Positions 16,400-26,776 of a stretch of 64,000 nucleotides of DNA are shown in pieces. Source of the stretch: Cohnella sp. CFH 77786 (GTDB taxonomy: Bacteria > Bacillota > Bacilli > Paenibacillales > Paenibacillaceae); the NCBI RefSeq assembly GCF_019400745.1, contig NZ_WJIB01000015.1:62001-126000 (forward strand), in the 5' to 3' direction. Positions within the stretch are counted from its first letter, which is position 1. Each line of letters starts with the position of its first letter. The notes below the pieces were generated by a model. The model worked only from the letters and a program-made list of their open reading frames with translations. It was not told the DNA's origin and did not search any database. The position numbers and the translations under genes are program-made.

Positions 16400-17019
16400 G
16401 AAACCACCGCTTTCCGTTGTTCATGTTTGGACACGGGCTCTTCCGCCGTCTTCTCCTCTTCGGGCGTGAACCTCCACTTGAGGAATTTGGCCGGCGTACC
16501 CGCATGGACTTGCTCCGCCGGGATGTCGCGCAGCACCGTGCTGCGCGCCGCCGCGACGGCCATCGTGCCGATCGTTACGCCCGGATACACGAAGACGTCG
16601 CTTGCCACCCACGCCCCGTCTTCGATCCGGATCGGCTTGACGACGAGAGAGAAGGCGGGATCCTCCATATCGTGGCTGCCCGTGCACAAATAGCTGCGCT
16701 GGGAGACGACGCAGTGCGCGCCGATCTCGATCCGGTCCAAGCTGTACAGCTCGGCCCGGTCGCCGATCCACGAATGGTCGCCGATCGAGACCTTCCACGG
16801 ATACGTGATGGATGCGCTCGGTCGAACCTTCACGCCGGTGCCGAGCTTTGCCCCGAACAGGCGCAGCAGAAACCGGCGGAAACCGTACATCGGCTGCGGA
16901 GACCAGCGAAACAAGGTAGCATGGACGAACCACCACGTCAGCACCGTCGCCCCGCCTCTTCCGCGCGAGTAGCCGTCTTGCTTATACAGATTTAACCGAA
17001 TGCGGTTTGTCGTTGGGTT
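16396..17019 (-). CDS. WcaF-like hexapeptide-repeat O-acetyltransferase
   Basis: A protein of about 207 residues from the LbetaH acetyltransferase superfamily, closest in layout to colanic-acid WcaF: aromatic N-terminal segment (TWWFVHATLFRWSPQPMYGF), then hexapeptide turns including RIEIGAHCVVSQRSYLCTGSH and ending VHAGTPAKFLKWRF. It would transfer acetyl from acetyl-CoA to a sugar of the repeat unit. The start is not certain: ATG 17019 (MNPTTNRIRL) overlaps the upstream glycosyltransferase stop by 38 bases. Together with the WcaI-like neighbour this recalls a colanic-acid-like polymer. Confidence 0.82.
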   Translation of the reverse strand, partial: NPTTNRIRLNLYKQDGYSRGRGGATVLTWWFVHATLFRWSPQPMYGFRRFLLRLFGAKLGTGVKVRPSASITYPWKVSIGDHSWIGDRAELYSLDRIEIGAHCVVSQRSYLCTGSHDMEDPAFSLVVKPIRIEDGAWVASDVFVYPGVTIGTMAVAAARSTVLRDIPAEQVHAGTPAKFLKWRFTPEEEKTAEEPVSKHEQRKAVVS

Positions 17020-18292
17020 CATAGGCCATCTTGACTCCCAGCTCCAACACGGATTGATGAAAGGTTTGCATGACGGATTCGTAGCCGAGCCGATTTTCCG
17101 CATAGCGTCTGGCGGAATTTCCCGCCGACCTGCGGAAGCTTCGCCGCTGCGCGAGGTCCCGAAGCGCGGCCGCGAGGGCGGCCGGATCTTCCGGCGGAAT
17201 GAGCAGTCCCGCCCCGGATTCCTCCATGACGGAATGGACGGCCGTCTCCCGTTCTGCCGTCGCGATGACGGGTTTCCCGCTGGCCAGCATGCCGGTCAGC
17301 TTGGACGGCATGACGAGATCCGACGATTTCCGCTTCTGGATGAGCAGGTGGATATCCGCCATGTTCAGCAGCTCGTTCAAGCGGTCGATCGGCTGCAGAG
17401 GCAGGAACCGGACGTTCGCCAGCTTGCGGCGCTCCGCCTGTTCCATCAATTTCGGCTTCGCCACCCCGTCCCCGCAAAGCACGAACCGGATGCCCGGACG
17501 ATCCGCCAATATTTCCGCCGCTTCAAGCACGATTTCAAGCCCCTGCTTCTCGCCCATATTGCCGGAATAGAGCGCCACGACGTCTCCCGGAGCGAAGCCC
17601 AGCTCGGCCCGCAGCGCGTTCGGCTCATCGTTGCCGAGAGGTCTCACGGAGCGAAGATCGGCCCAATTCGGGAAATAACGGATGCGCTCTTGCGGCACGC
17701 CTTTACTGCGAAGTCTGCGAAGCATCGGATGGCTGATCGACGAGACGATGCGGAAAGACCGCATCAGCCGGCTTTCGATTCCGGTCACCGTCTTCTTCAG
17801 CCACGGACGATTCGGGAGAATCCCCAGCTCGAAAGCCGCGTCGACCTCGAAATCCTGCACGTGAAGCCATGGTTTGACCCCGAACAGCTTGCTCAGCAGC
17901 AGGACCGTCGGAGAGAGAACCAGCGGAGGCTCCACCACGAAGCAGATATCCGGCCGCCAGAACATCTGAGCCAGAAGAACGGGCAAGCTGGACACCGCGA
18001 AGGAGAACAGATGAAGGAGACGCTTGAGGCCGGACGCCCGTTTCGGAACCCAGACGGGGCAGCGCCAAATCCGGGCGCCATGCCATTCTTCGCGGGAATA
18101 CCAGGCCGCAGAATAGCCTTCGGGCACTTTCCATTGCGGGTAATACGGCGGCGCGGTCACGACCCGCACCTCGTAGCCGTGCTCCGTCAGCCACCGGACC
18201 ATCTCTCCGTTGTATTTGCCGATCCCCGTTAACTCGGGTGCGAAATTGATGCTGTACAGCAGCACTTTGCCCTTGCCCGAACCGGTCTTCAA
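16982..18292 (-). CDS. WcaI-like GT4 glycosyltransferase (probable fucosyl-type)
   Basis: A 436-residue GT-B fold transferase beginning VLLYSINFAPELTGIGKYNG, strongly reminiscent of the WcaI/WbuB family. The Rossmann donor domain carries ALYSGNMGEKQGLEIVLEAA and ENRLGYESVMQTF. It sits beside gmd, fcl and a WcaF-like gene, so transfer of fucose or a GDP-sugar is likely (inference; WcaI is annotated as a fucosyltransferase). Soluble or peripheral at the inner face of the membrane. Confidence 0.85.
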   Translation of the reverse strand: MKTGSGKGKVLLYSINFAPELTGIGKYNGEMVRWLTEHGYEVRVVTAPPYYPQWKVPEGYSAAWYSREEWHGARIWRCPVWVPKRASGLKRLLHLFSFAVSSLPVLLAQMFWRPDICFVVEPPLVLSPTVLLLSKLFGVKPWLHVQDFEVDAAFELGILPNRPWLKKTVTGIESRLMRSFRIVSSISHPMLRRLRSKGVPQERIRYFPNWADLRSVRPLGNDEPNALRAELGFAPGDVVALYSGNMGEKQGLEIVLEAAEILADRPGIRFVLCGDGVAKPKLMEQAERRKLANVRFLPLQPIDRLNELLNMADIHLLIQKRKSSDLVMPSKLTGMLASGKPVIATAERETAVHSVMEESGAGLLIPPEDPAALAAALRDLAQRRSFRRSAGNSARRYAENRLGYESVMQTFHQSVLELGVKMAYEPNDKPHSVKSV

Positions 18293-18323
18293 GGGAGAAC
18301 CCCTCCGCTTTCTTCCATGGCAG

Positions 18324-20319
<1,996 letters not shown>

Positions 20320-20353
20320 CAATCTCTAACCACCTGTCCGAGTTGTAGGCGAT

Positions 20354-21016
20354 TCAGAACGCGTTGCGGGACCCGAACAGCAGGCGTACCGTTCGGGCGA
20401 TTATGACCAAGTCGAACCAGAAGCTTCTCTTGCGGATATACTGCAAATCCAATTCCACCATTTCCTCGAATCCGACGCTGCTGCGTCCGCTGACTTGCCA
20501 TAAACCGGTACAACCGGGAACGACGGTCAACCGCTGGAAATCGTACTCCCGGTACGCCGCAACCTCCCTCGGAAGCGGAGGACGGGGTCCGACGATGCTC
20601 ATGTCGCCTTTCAGGACGTTCCAGAACTGCGGCAGCTCGTCGATGCTCGTGCGTCGGATGAATTTGCCGACTTTGGTCACCCGGGGATCGTCCTTCATCT
20701 TGAACATGGCCCCGCTCACTTCGCTCAAGCCGGCCAGCCGATGGAACTGCTGCTCGGCATCGACGACCATCGAGCGGAATTTGTGCATTTTGAACGTTCT
20801 TCCGTATTTGCCGATCCGGGTTTGGCTGAAGAACACCGGCCCCCTCGGATCCTCCAGCTTGATCGCGATCGCCGTGATCAGGAAAAAGGGAGACAAGAGC
20901 GCAAGCCCGATCAATGCGGCGACGACGTCGAACAGCCGCTTGGGCCAATCGATCCGCTCCTCCGCCGCTTCCAACCGGTAACGCTTGACGGCTAATTCCG
21001 TTTCTTGCATGCTCAT
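20354..21016 (-). CDS. Undecaprenyl-phosphate sugar-1-phosphate transferase (priming enzyme, short monotopic form)
   Basis: A 220-residue small phosphoglycosyl transferase that loads the first sugar-1-phosphate on undecaprenyl phosphate and starts repeat-unit synthesis. One re-entrant hydrophobic helix (VVAALIGLALLSPFFLITAI, about residues 31-50), then KFRSM, RRTSIDELPQFWNV (catalytic Asp-Glu) and SIVGPRPPLP. It lacks the N-terminal multi-helix domain of WbaP/WcaJ. AAGGTGA precedes ATG 21016. The donor is probably UDP-glucose or UDP-galactose (inference from galU). Confidence 0.92.
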   Translation of the reverse strand: MSMQETELAVKRYRLEAAEERIDWPKRLFDVVAALIGLALLSPFFLITAIAIKLEDPRGPVFFSQTRIGKYGRTFKMHKFRSMVVDAEQQFHRLAGLSEVSGAMFKMKDDPRVTKVGKFIRRTSIDELPQFWNVLKGDMSIVGPRPPLPREVAAYREYDFQRLTVVPGCTGLWQVSGRSSVGFEEMVELDLQYIRKRSFWFDLVIIARTVRLLFGSRNAF

Positions 21017-21028
21017 CGCTGGATCACC

Positions 21029-21928
21029 TTACCCGACGACCTTGTGTTGTTGATGCAGCGCGAGCAGCTTTTCCATTTGATAGAGAAGCGGCGTGCGCAA
21101 TTCATGATGGTCGAGCGCGAATTCGAGCGTCGTCAGAATGAAACCGAGCTTCTCGCCCACGTCGTAGCGGATGCCTTCGAACTGGTAAGCGTAAACGTCC
21201 TCGATGTGGTTCAGTTGCTGGATCGCGTCGGTCAACTGGATTTCGCCGCCGGCGCCGGTCTCCATCTTCTCCAGGAAGTCGAAGATGGCGGGCGTCAGGA
21301 TGTACCGGCCCATGATCGCCATATTGGAAGGCGCCTGAAAGCGGTCCGGCTTCTCGACGAAATTGGCGACCCGGCACAGCCTGCCCTTCTGGTCGAACGG
21401 ATCGACGATCCCGTACCGGCTCACGTCTTTGTCTTCGACGTGCTGGACGCCCACGACGGAGCTTTGCGTGAGCTCGAACTGCTGCATCAATTGGCCGATG
21501 CAGGGCGTTTCGGCTCTCACGATATCGTCTCCGAGCAGCACGGCGAACGGTTCGTCGCCGATGAATTTGCGGGCGCACCAGACGGCGTGCCCGAGCCCTT
21601 TGGGCTCCTTCTGCCGGATATAGTGGATGTCCACCATGCGCGAGGGATGCTGCACTTGCCGCAGCAGCTCGAGCTTGCCTTTCCCGAGCAAGTTCTGCTC
21701 CAGCTCGAAAGCGGAATCGAAGTGGTCCTCGATCGCCCGCTTCCCCTTGCCCGTCACGATCAGAATGTCTTCGATGCCGGCTGCCACCGCTTCCTCGACG
21801 ATGTACTGTATCGTCGGTTTGTCCACCAGGGGCAGCATCTCCTTCGGCATGGCCTTCGTGGCCGGCAGGAACCTCGTGCCCAGTCCCGCCGCCGGGATAA
21901 TGGCCTTGCGAACCTTCCTCATTCCCAT
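21029..21928 (-). CDS. galU: UTP-glucose-1-phosphate uridylyltransferase
   Basis: A 299-residue enzyme making UDP-glucose. [20 protein letters not shown] at the N-terminus, then [20 protein letters not shown] and LGDDIV, are diagnostic. ATG 21928 has AAGGAT upstream. First gene of the leftward nucleotide-sugar operon (galU, priming transferase, fcl, gmd, GT, acetyltransferase, manC, FemAB pair), read from the GATAC-operator promoter at 22,074-22,102. Its product also feeds the UDP-glucose dehydrogenase at 38,316. Confidence 0.95.
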   Translation of the reverse strand: MGMRKVRKAIIPAAGLGTRFLPATKAMPKEMLPLVDKPTIQYIVEEAVAAGIEDILIVTGKGKRAIEDHFDSAFELEQNLLGKGKLELLRQVQHPSRMVDIHYIRQKEPKGLGHAVWCARKFIGDEPFAVLLGDDIVRAETPCIGQLMQQFELTQSSVVGVQHVEDKDVSRYGIVDPFDQKGRLCRVANFVEKPDRFQAPSNMAIMGRYILTPAIFDFLEKMETGAGGEIQLTDAIQQLNHIEDVYAYQFEGIRYDVGEKLGFILTTLEFALDHHELRTPLLYQMEKLLALHQQHKVVG

Positions 21929-22045
21929 CACCTATCCTTCAGAGTTTTCGGAACCTTTTTATTTGCAAAGCGGCTTTCGCCGCTTGTTCCGCCTTCCGTT
22001 CCCGACTCCCCGGTGTCATGCGCCCGATCCCCCGCTCGTATGTAT

Positions 22046-22102
22046 GCTACATTCCGTATCAATCATACTTCATACATTAAGATACAAATTGTATCGTGTC
22101 AA
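22046..22102 (-). promoter_or_regulatory. EPS-type promoter with two GATAC operators, upstream of galU
   Basis: Minus strand: TTGACA (22097-22102), 17-bp spacer, TAATGT (22074-22079). The perfect palindrome GATACAAATTGTATC (22081-22095) is centred in the spacer. A second operator, GCTACATTCCGTATC (22046-22060), lies downstream with centres 35 bp apart, as at 933-989 and 50,891-50,948. A weaker match, GATACGTTTTGTCTT, lies upstream at 22112-22126. The rest of 21,929-22,318 holds only two terminator hairpins; I see no gene. Confidence 0.85.
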
Positions 22103-22159
22103 GACATTTTTGATACGTTTTGTCTTTGTCGAACGCATGTCGAAAATCGCGATTTTGGC

Positions 22160-22184
22160 AAAAAAATAGCGCCTCATCGGCGCT
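22160..22184 (-). terminator. Terminator hairpin downstream of the assembly operon, distal
   Basis: AGCGCC-5 nt-GGCGCT (22168-22184); on the minus strand it is followed by A and seven T (plus A-run 22160-22166). It insulates galU from the 14-gene operon upstream. Confidence 0.85.
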
Positions 22185-22240
22185 TTCATTTGGGCATGCG
22201 GCTTTGGGATGCCGCTGAACGCGGAGCTGGTAAACGGCAA

Positions 22241-22271
22241 AACGGCCAACCGGTTAATCCGGTTGACCGTT
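22241..22271 (-). terminator. Terminator hairpin downstream of the assembly operon, proximal
   Basis: A 13-bp stem AACGGCCAACCGG / CCGGTTGACCGTT with a 5-nt loop and one mismatch, 48 bases past the stop of the last gene. The T-tract is short (GTTTTG on the minus strand), so it may act with the second hairpin at 22160-22184. Confidence 0.65.
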
Positions 22272-22318
22272 TCTTTCGCGAGTATGCCGATCGGTGTCAA
22301 GAGGACCTTGGGAACGGC

Positions 22319-23842
22319 TTATGTCAAGGCAATCTTCCGCCAGGCTGCGCCGTCATATACGTATTGCTCTTTCGTATCCGTTCGAAAATAGAACTGTCCC
22401 GCCCTGTACACGGTCGAGTTCGGAACGCCGGAGCCGGCAAACAGATCCATCCGCTCGCAATCCTGGTTGTTCGACAGAAAGCTTTCCGTGGCGATCGCCT
22501 TGCCCGGATCGGCATTGTAAACGAAACAGCGATTGCCGCCAACCTTGATCCGGCGGCTTCCCGTAATCTCGATTGCCCGTTCTACGCGAGCCCTGGCCCG
22601 GTCGGTGCGATCGTCGACGGAAACGTTATCCGCGATGACGCAGTCGCTGCACTGGTAGAAATTGGCGTTGTCGATCGCCTGCACGTCCGGCGAAGGCGTT
22701 CCCGTCCCGGGTGAGTCGATGTCGAAAAAGTTATTGTTTAGCCATTGGTTGCCGGCAAAAACGCCATAAGCAATCCGAGCGGCGAATAAGCCGTATTTGA
22801 CATTCGATTCCACCGTATTCCCGAAGAACAGAATCTTGTCCGTATCGGAAAGCTGAACGCCCGACCCCCGGTTTAGGAAAATTCGGTTTCCTCTGATCTC
22901 GACGCCGGATGTGCCGCCTGTAACCGCAAGCCCGATCGTTTGAGATTCTTTCACCGTATTTCCGTCCACGCGTACGCCGATCGCCCCGGAGGCGATTTCC
23001 ACGCCGAAGCGATTGCCTGTAATCGGCCGCGGCGTAACGTATGTGCCTGCCTGGACAATCTGGTTGTGATGAATGATCGTGTCGTAAGATTGGTATGTGC
23101 TGTAATTCGTGTCTTCCTCCACCAGAATACCGGTAACGGCAGTAGCCTGTATGAGATTGTCCGAAATCGTGACACTGCGCCCGCCAATGTGGGCGATTCC
23201 CCTCGACCAGCTGCGGACGACATGGTTGCCCGTGATCAGGATTCTTTCGCACAGGTCCTGGTCGCTCTGATAGCTCACGACCGCGATCCCGTCATCCCCG
23301 GTATCCGTTAAAGTATTCCTCGCGATTATGCAGTCCTTGCTTCTTCCGGTCACATGGATCCCGTCGGCAAGCGTATTCCGGACGCTGCACCTTTCGATGG
23401 AACTGCCCGTGCAGCCGGATACGAGGATTCCCGCCCCGTACGTGTTCTCGACGAACAGCTCGTCCGCCGTGCAACGTTCCACCCTGAACAAGAACAGGCC
23501 GTTCAACAGAGGATTGCGTTTGGTATAGTCTCCCGCTGCCGTCGATTTGATTTTGAAACTCCTCCATACCGAACCGGCGGCGTTATTGATTTTCAGCACG
23601 CTGCGGGTCCGGTCGTCCGAGAACAGGACGGAACTTTCCCCGTCACCGACCAGGCTGAAGGAGCCGGTCACCTCGATCCCCGAAATCTTGTAGGTGCCGT
23701 GAGGCACGTATACCGTTGCACCGCCCATCCGAATCGCTTCTCCGATGGCGTTTCTCACCGCCGCCGTATCATCCGTGGACCCGTCCCCGACCGCTCCGAA
23801 ATCCGTCTTGACATTGAGGTATGAATTCGGGTTTGGCGCCAT
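22319..23842 (-). CDS. Right-handed parallel beta-helix protein without signal peptide
   Basis: A 507-residue protein: KTDFGAVGDGSTDDTAAVRN (Pectate_lyase_3 entry), then a long run of beta-helix coils with NTLADGIHVTG, DTGDDGIAVVSYQSDQ and RGIAHIGG. Its middle is clearly paralogous to the secreted protein encoded just upstream (23,957). The last 35 or so residues (YRAGQFYFRTDTKEQYVYDG) resemble short carbohydrate- or fibre-associated modules seen in phage-like tail proteins. No export signal was found. It has AGAGAGGG before its ATG and may also be transcribed from a weak separate promoter in 23,843-23,956. Polysaccharide lyase, epimerase or scaffold are options. Confidence 0.7.
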   Translation of the reverse strand: MAPNPNSYLNVKTDFGAVGDGSTDDTAAVRNAIGEAIRMGGATVYVPHGTYKISGIEVTGSFSLVGDGESSVLFSDDRTRSVLKINNAAGSVWRSFKIKSTAAGDYTKRNPLLNGLFLFRVERCTADELFVENTYGAGILVSGCTGSSIERCSVRNTLADGIHVTGRSKDCIIARNTLTDTGDDGIAVVSYQSDQDLCERILITGNHVVRSWSRGIAHIGGRSVTISDNLIQATAVTGILVEEDTNYSTYQSYDTIIHHNQIVQAGTYVTPRPITGNRFGVEIASGAIGVRVDGNTVKESQTIGLAVTGGTSGVEIRGNRIFLNRGSGVQLSDTDKILFFGNTVESNVKYGLFAARIAYGVFAGNQWLNNNFFDIDSPGTGTPSPDVQAIDNANFYQCSDCVIADNVSVDDRTDRARARVERAIEITGSRRIKVGGNRCFVYNADPGKAIATESFLSNNQDCERMDLFAGSGVPNSTVYRAGQFYFRTDTKEQYVYDGAAWRKIALT

Positions 23843-23956
23843 ACGATCCCTCTCTTTCGAATCTCCATAGGATATCGTATGTGAACAGGCCGGGATTGTG
23901 AGAAAACGGGGCTTCTGTCGATAGGCAGGGGCATTGTCGAAGTCAACGTACCGGGA

Positions 23957-25447
23957 TTACGGCTTGCATTCGACCGCGGTCCCGAGACGCGTGCCTTGAG
24001 ACTGATTGTTCTCGAAGACGGTGCTTCGGCACGAACCGGTCAACTCGAAAGCACGTTCCACCTGATTATCCGCCCTCGTCTCAACGGACACATTGCCCGT
24101 GACCCGGGAGGATTCGCTGTCCTTCAGCAGAAAATTATCGATGTGGGAGATTTTCCTCGTGTTGTTGTCGGCGATGCGGTTGCCCGATATCCGCAGCCGG
24201 TCGCTGTTTTCGGCGACGAAACCGTACATTCCGTTCTTCTCCAACAGGTTGCCCGCAATGACGACGTCATTGGCCGTGACCGTCATTCCCGAATCCTCAT
24301 TGTTCGAGGATACGTTGTTCCGGATGATGGTACGATTGGCGGCCACGCTGATCCCCCGGCTCTTGGAGCCGTTGACCGTATTATCCGTAATCGTGACGTA
24401 GGCGGCTCCTTTGGAGACCTCGATGCCGAATTGGTTTCCTCCCTTGAGTCCATAGGTACCCGCTCCGGTGACGGTATTCCCTTCAATAAGCGTATTGACG
24501 GGCGAATAGGTTTGGTAGTTGTTGTCCCGGTCGACGAGAATGCCGCTGGAGGCGGTACCCTGGATCCGGTTGTCCCGGATTTCCACTTGATATCCCCCAA
24601 CGTGGGCGATTCCTCGCGAACGCGAATTCCGCACCGTGTTTCCCGCGATGACGATTTGCTTCGTAAGCACCTTCTGGCTTTGGTAGCTGACGACCGCGAT
24701 GGAGTCGTCTCCTGTATTCGACAATTCGTTTCCGGTTACAAGAATATAACGAGCCCCGCCCGTCAGATGGATTCCGTCGGCCAGCGTATTCTGAATCCGG
24801 TTGTCCCGGATCGTACCCGTGGCGACGTTGCCCCGCACCATGATGCCTTTGCCGTTTCCGAATATCCGTTCGATCAGAAAATGGGAGGCTCCATTCGTGA
24901 CATAGATGCCGAAATCCTGGTCATGGCGCGTCACATTGGAGAGGCCGAGGGTAAGTTTCAGGTTCTTTACGGTATTGTCCCACGAGCCCTCGATGACAAT
25001 GATCCTTTTGGGATGCTTGACCATCCGGAGCTCCGCGCCCCAACTTTGTCCTTCGAGCGTTACGCGGTCATGGCTCACCACGATGCTGTCGCTTACTTTA
25101 TAGACGCCGTTCGGAAAAAAAACAACCCCTCCGCCGCTCTTGCCGACTTTATTGACGGCTGCCTGGATAGCCGCCGTATCGTCCGATTTTCCATCACCTT
25201 TGGCGCCGTATGATTTGACCGAAACCCGCAGGGACGGAGTTTCCCGTTCCGGCCCCCAGGCCGGGAGCGCCCGGGCTTCCCTGCCGGGATCGGGTCCCGC
25301 TTTCAACTCGGTGATCCGCGGCGGAATAGGTTCGGTTTCGGAAGAGTTATGAGGCAGTGAGGCGAAGAGCAGCGCGGCAAGCACGACGAGACCGAATTTC
25401 AGGGCTGTTCGGGCATTTACGTTGATAAGTCCGATTTTTATGGTCAT
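23957..25447 (-). CDS. Exported right-handed beta-helix protein (polysaccharide lyase/epimerase-like)
   Basis: A 496-residue protein with an N-terminal hydrophobic export or anchor segment (ALKFGLVVLAALLFASLP), a proline-rich linker, then VKSYGAKGDGKSDDTAAIQA and about ten beta-helix coils rich in Asn ladders. ATG 25447 has GGAAGG 9 bases upstream. It ends the EPS assembly operon together with its non-exported relative. By analogy with AlgG- and AlgE-type or GH28-like beta-helices it could trim or epimerise the nascent polymer outside the membrane; catalytic residues were not identified. Confidence 0.75.
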   Translation of the reverse strand: MTIKIGLINVNARTALKFGLVVLAALLFASLPHNSSETEPIPPRITELKAGPDPGREARALPAWGPERETPSLRVSVKSYGAKGDGKSDDTAAIQAAVNKVGKSGGGVVFFPNGVYKVSDSIVVSHDRVTLEGQSWGAELRMVKHPKRIIVIEGSWDNTVKNLKLTLGLSNVTRHDQDFGIYVTNGASHFLIERIFGNGKGIMVRGNVATGTIRDNRIQNTLADGIHLTGGARYILVTGNELSNTGDDSIAVVSYQSQKVLTKQIVIAGNTVRNSRSRGIAHVGGYQVEIRDNRIQGTASSGILVDRDNNYQTYSPVNTLIEGNTVTGAGTYGLKGGNQFGIEVSKGAAYVTITDNTVNGSKSRGISVAANRTIIRNNVSSNNEDSGMTVTANDVVIAGNLLEKNGMYGFVAENSDRLRISGNRIADNNTRKISHIDNFLLKDSESSRVTGNVSVETRADNQVERAFELTGSCRSTVFENNQSQGTRLGTAVECKP

Positions 25448-25461
25448 TTTGCTCAACCTTC

Positions 25462-26754
25462 CTAGCATGTTCGATAATTTTCGACCGTTTTTTTGAGCCA
25501 GATGTACAGAGCGTGGGGAAGCAGGTCAAGAAAGACGTCCCTCGCGCTCCGTTTTTGCTTATGCGAGTATGGATCGATGCTTTGCAGCCACTCCAGGAAC
25601 GGACGGTCCTCGGAACGGATCCGATCCCGGTTGGACAAGCTCCGCCGTCTGATTTCATCCCAGTACTCTACCCAAATCCGATTTTGGGCCAACCAAGAAG
25701 GCAAATTCTGCCGTGTGAATTCGATTAACCGCTCCGCTTCCGGAAAACCGCACAGACGGGGATCGATTCCCTCCGCCTGCAGCCCGGCCGCCGTGCGCGC
25801 GCATTTCTCGCACCGGCAGCAATTCCCGTATTCGTTGTTCGCCCAGCAGACCCGGATTTGGAGGCCGGTTCCGCTCTCCCGAATATAGTCGGCGATAACC
25901 GTCATTTTGTCCTGACGGCTCAGCTCCTCACCTTCCGATCTAACCGAGGTGTCCGCGAAGCGAATTTGGTTGTCGACGGTCGCATGGGATCCGTATGGGA
26001 CGGTCTGCGCAAGTTTCGGGGGCAAGGAAGATGCCAGAAACAAATGGCGGAAACCGAGCAAATAGCCGAGCGGCGCGCTTAAACCGATCATGCCGATGCC
26101 GTGCTGGATGCCCGGCCACCAGCCTCTCGTGATCCGGCCGAACTCGTCGGCCATTCTGGCTTCATGGATGAAGGTTCTCAGATTGCTCTTCAAGAAGAGA
26201 TTCTCCATGCCGAAAGCCTCTCCGAAGACCGAGTGGTTTTCCTTCACCTGCTCCCATACATGCGGCTGCCCGATCCCGATATCCGCTCCCCACACCGTGA
26301 TCAGATAAGGACGCTCCGCCGTTTTCCGCAAACAGGCGGCCAATGAATCCACTCCTCCGCTGAAAAACAGCGCGTTTCTGCCTAGATGCTGCTGCGGAGA
26401 ACGATTATGGACCAGGCGTCCGACATTCAGCCGGCCCTTGAAGTGGAGTTTCGGGTACAAGACGCTGAACGCATCCCGAACCTTTTGCAGACTATGATAA
26501 AAAGCGCGGTCCAGTTCCTCCACGTACACATCGGCGCCCGTCACCCAGGCGACGGGACACAAATTCGAAAGAAGCGGAATGAACAGCACGCTGGCCGGCA
26601 CTTCTCCTACGTTCCGGTCGTATTGCACTTGAAAGGGCTCGCCGGAAAAATAAGACCCGACCCTGTTTCCGTAATCGATCTCATAAGCAACGCAGCGTCC
26701 GTCGTCCGACACGCGGACACCCTTCACATGGATCCGTTTTCCTTCCGCCGCCAT
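25462..26754 (-). CDS. QueC-like PP-loop ATPase in EPS operon, copy 1
   Basis: A 430-residue protein. FFSGGVDSLAACL (SGGVDS at residues 132-137) is the PP-loop of N-type ATP pyrophosphatases, which adenylate a substrate before amidation or thiolation. Residues C303-x8-C312-x2-C315-x2-C318 exactly match the zinc-site spacing of QueC (7-cyano-7-deazaguanine synthase). Unlike QueC, where the P-loop is N-terminal, an unfamiliar domain of about 125 residues precedes it. A close paralogue lies at 28,281-29,552 on the other side of the flippase. No queuosine genes are nearby, so a glycan-modifying role (for example amide formation on a uronic acid) is inferred, not shown. Confidence 0.75.
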   Translation of the reverse strand: MAAEGKRIHVKGVRVSDDGRCVAYEIDYGNRVGSYFSGEPFQVQYDRNVGEVPASVLFIPLLSNLCPVAWVTGADVYVEELDRAFYHSLQKVRDAFSVLYPKLHFKGRLNVGRLVHNRSPQQHLGRNALFFSGGVDSLAACLRKTAERPYLITVWGADIGIGQPHVWEQVKENHSVFGEAFGMENLFLKSNLRTFIHEARMADEFGRITRGWWPGIQHGIGMIGLSAPLGYLLGFRHLFLASSLPPKLAQTVPYGSHATVDNQIRFADTSVRSEGEELSRQDKMTVIADYIRESGTGLQIRVCWANNEYGNCCRCEKCARTAAGLQAEGIDPRLCGFPEAERLIEFTRQNLPSWLAQNRIWVEYWDEIRRRSLSNRDRIRSEDRPFLEWLQSIDPYSHKQKRSARDVFLDLLPHALYIWLKKTVENYRTC

Positions 26755-26776
26755 TCTTGTTCCCTCCTTCGGTTCT

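Noticed and set aside
22112-22126. Third operator (GATACGTTTTGTCTT) upstream of galU
   Set aside because: Only one half-site is good, so it was not counted among the 16 sites.
23843-23956. Additional GATAC operator upstream of the 22,319-23,842 gene
   Set aside because: The gap contains only CATACGATATCCTATG-like sequence, which does not fit the 5-5-5 palindrome; a possible TTGACT-N17-TATCGA promoter is weak.
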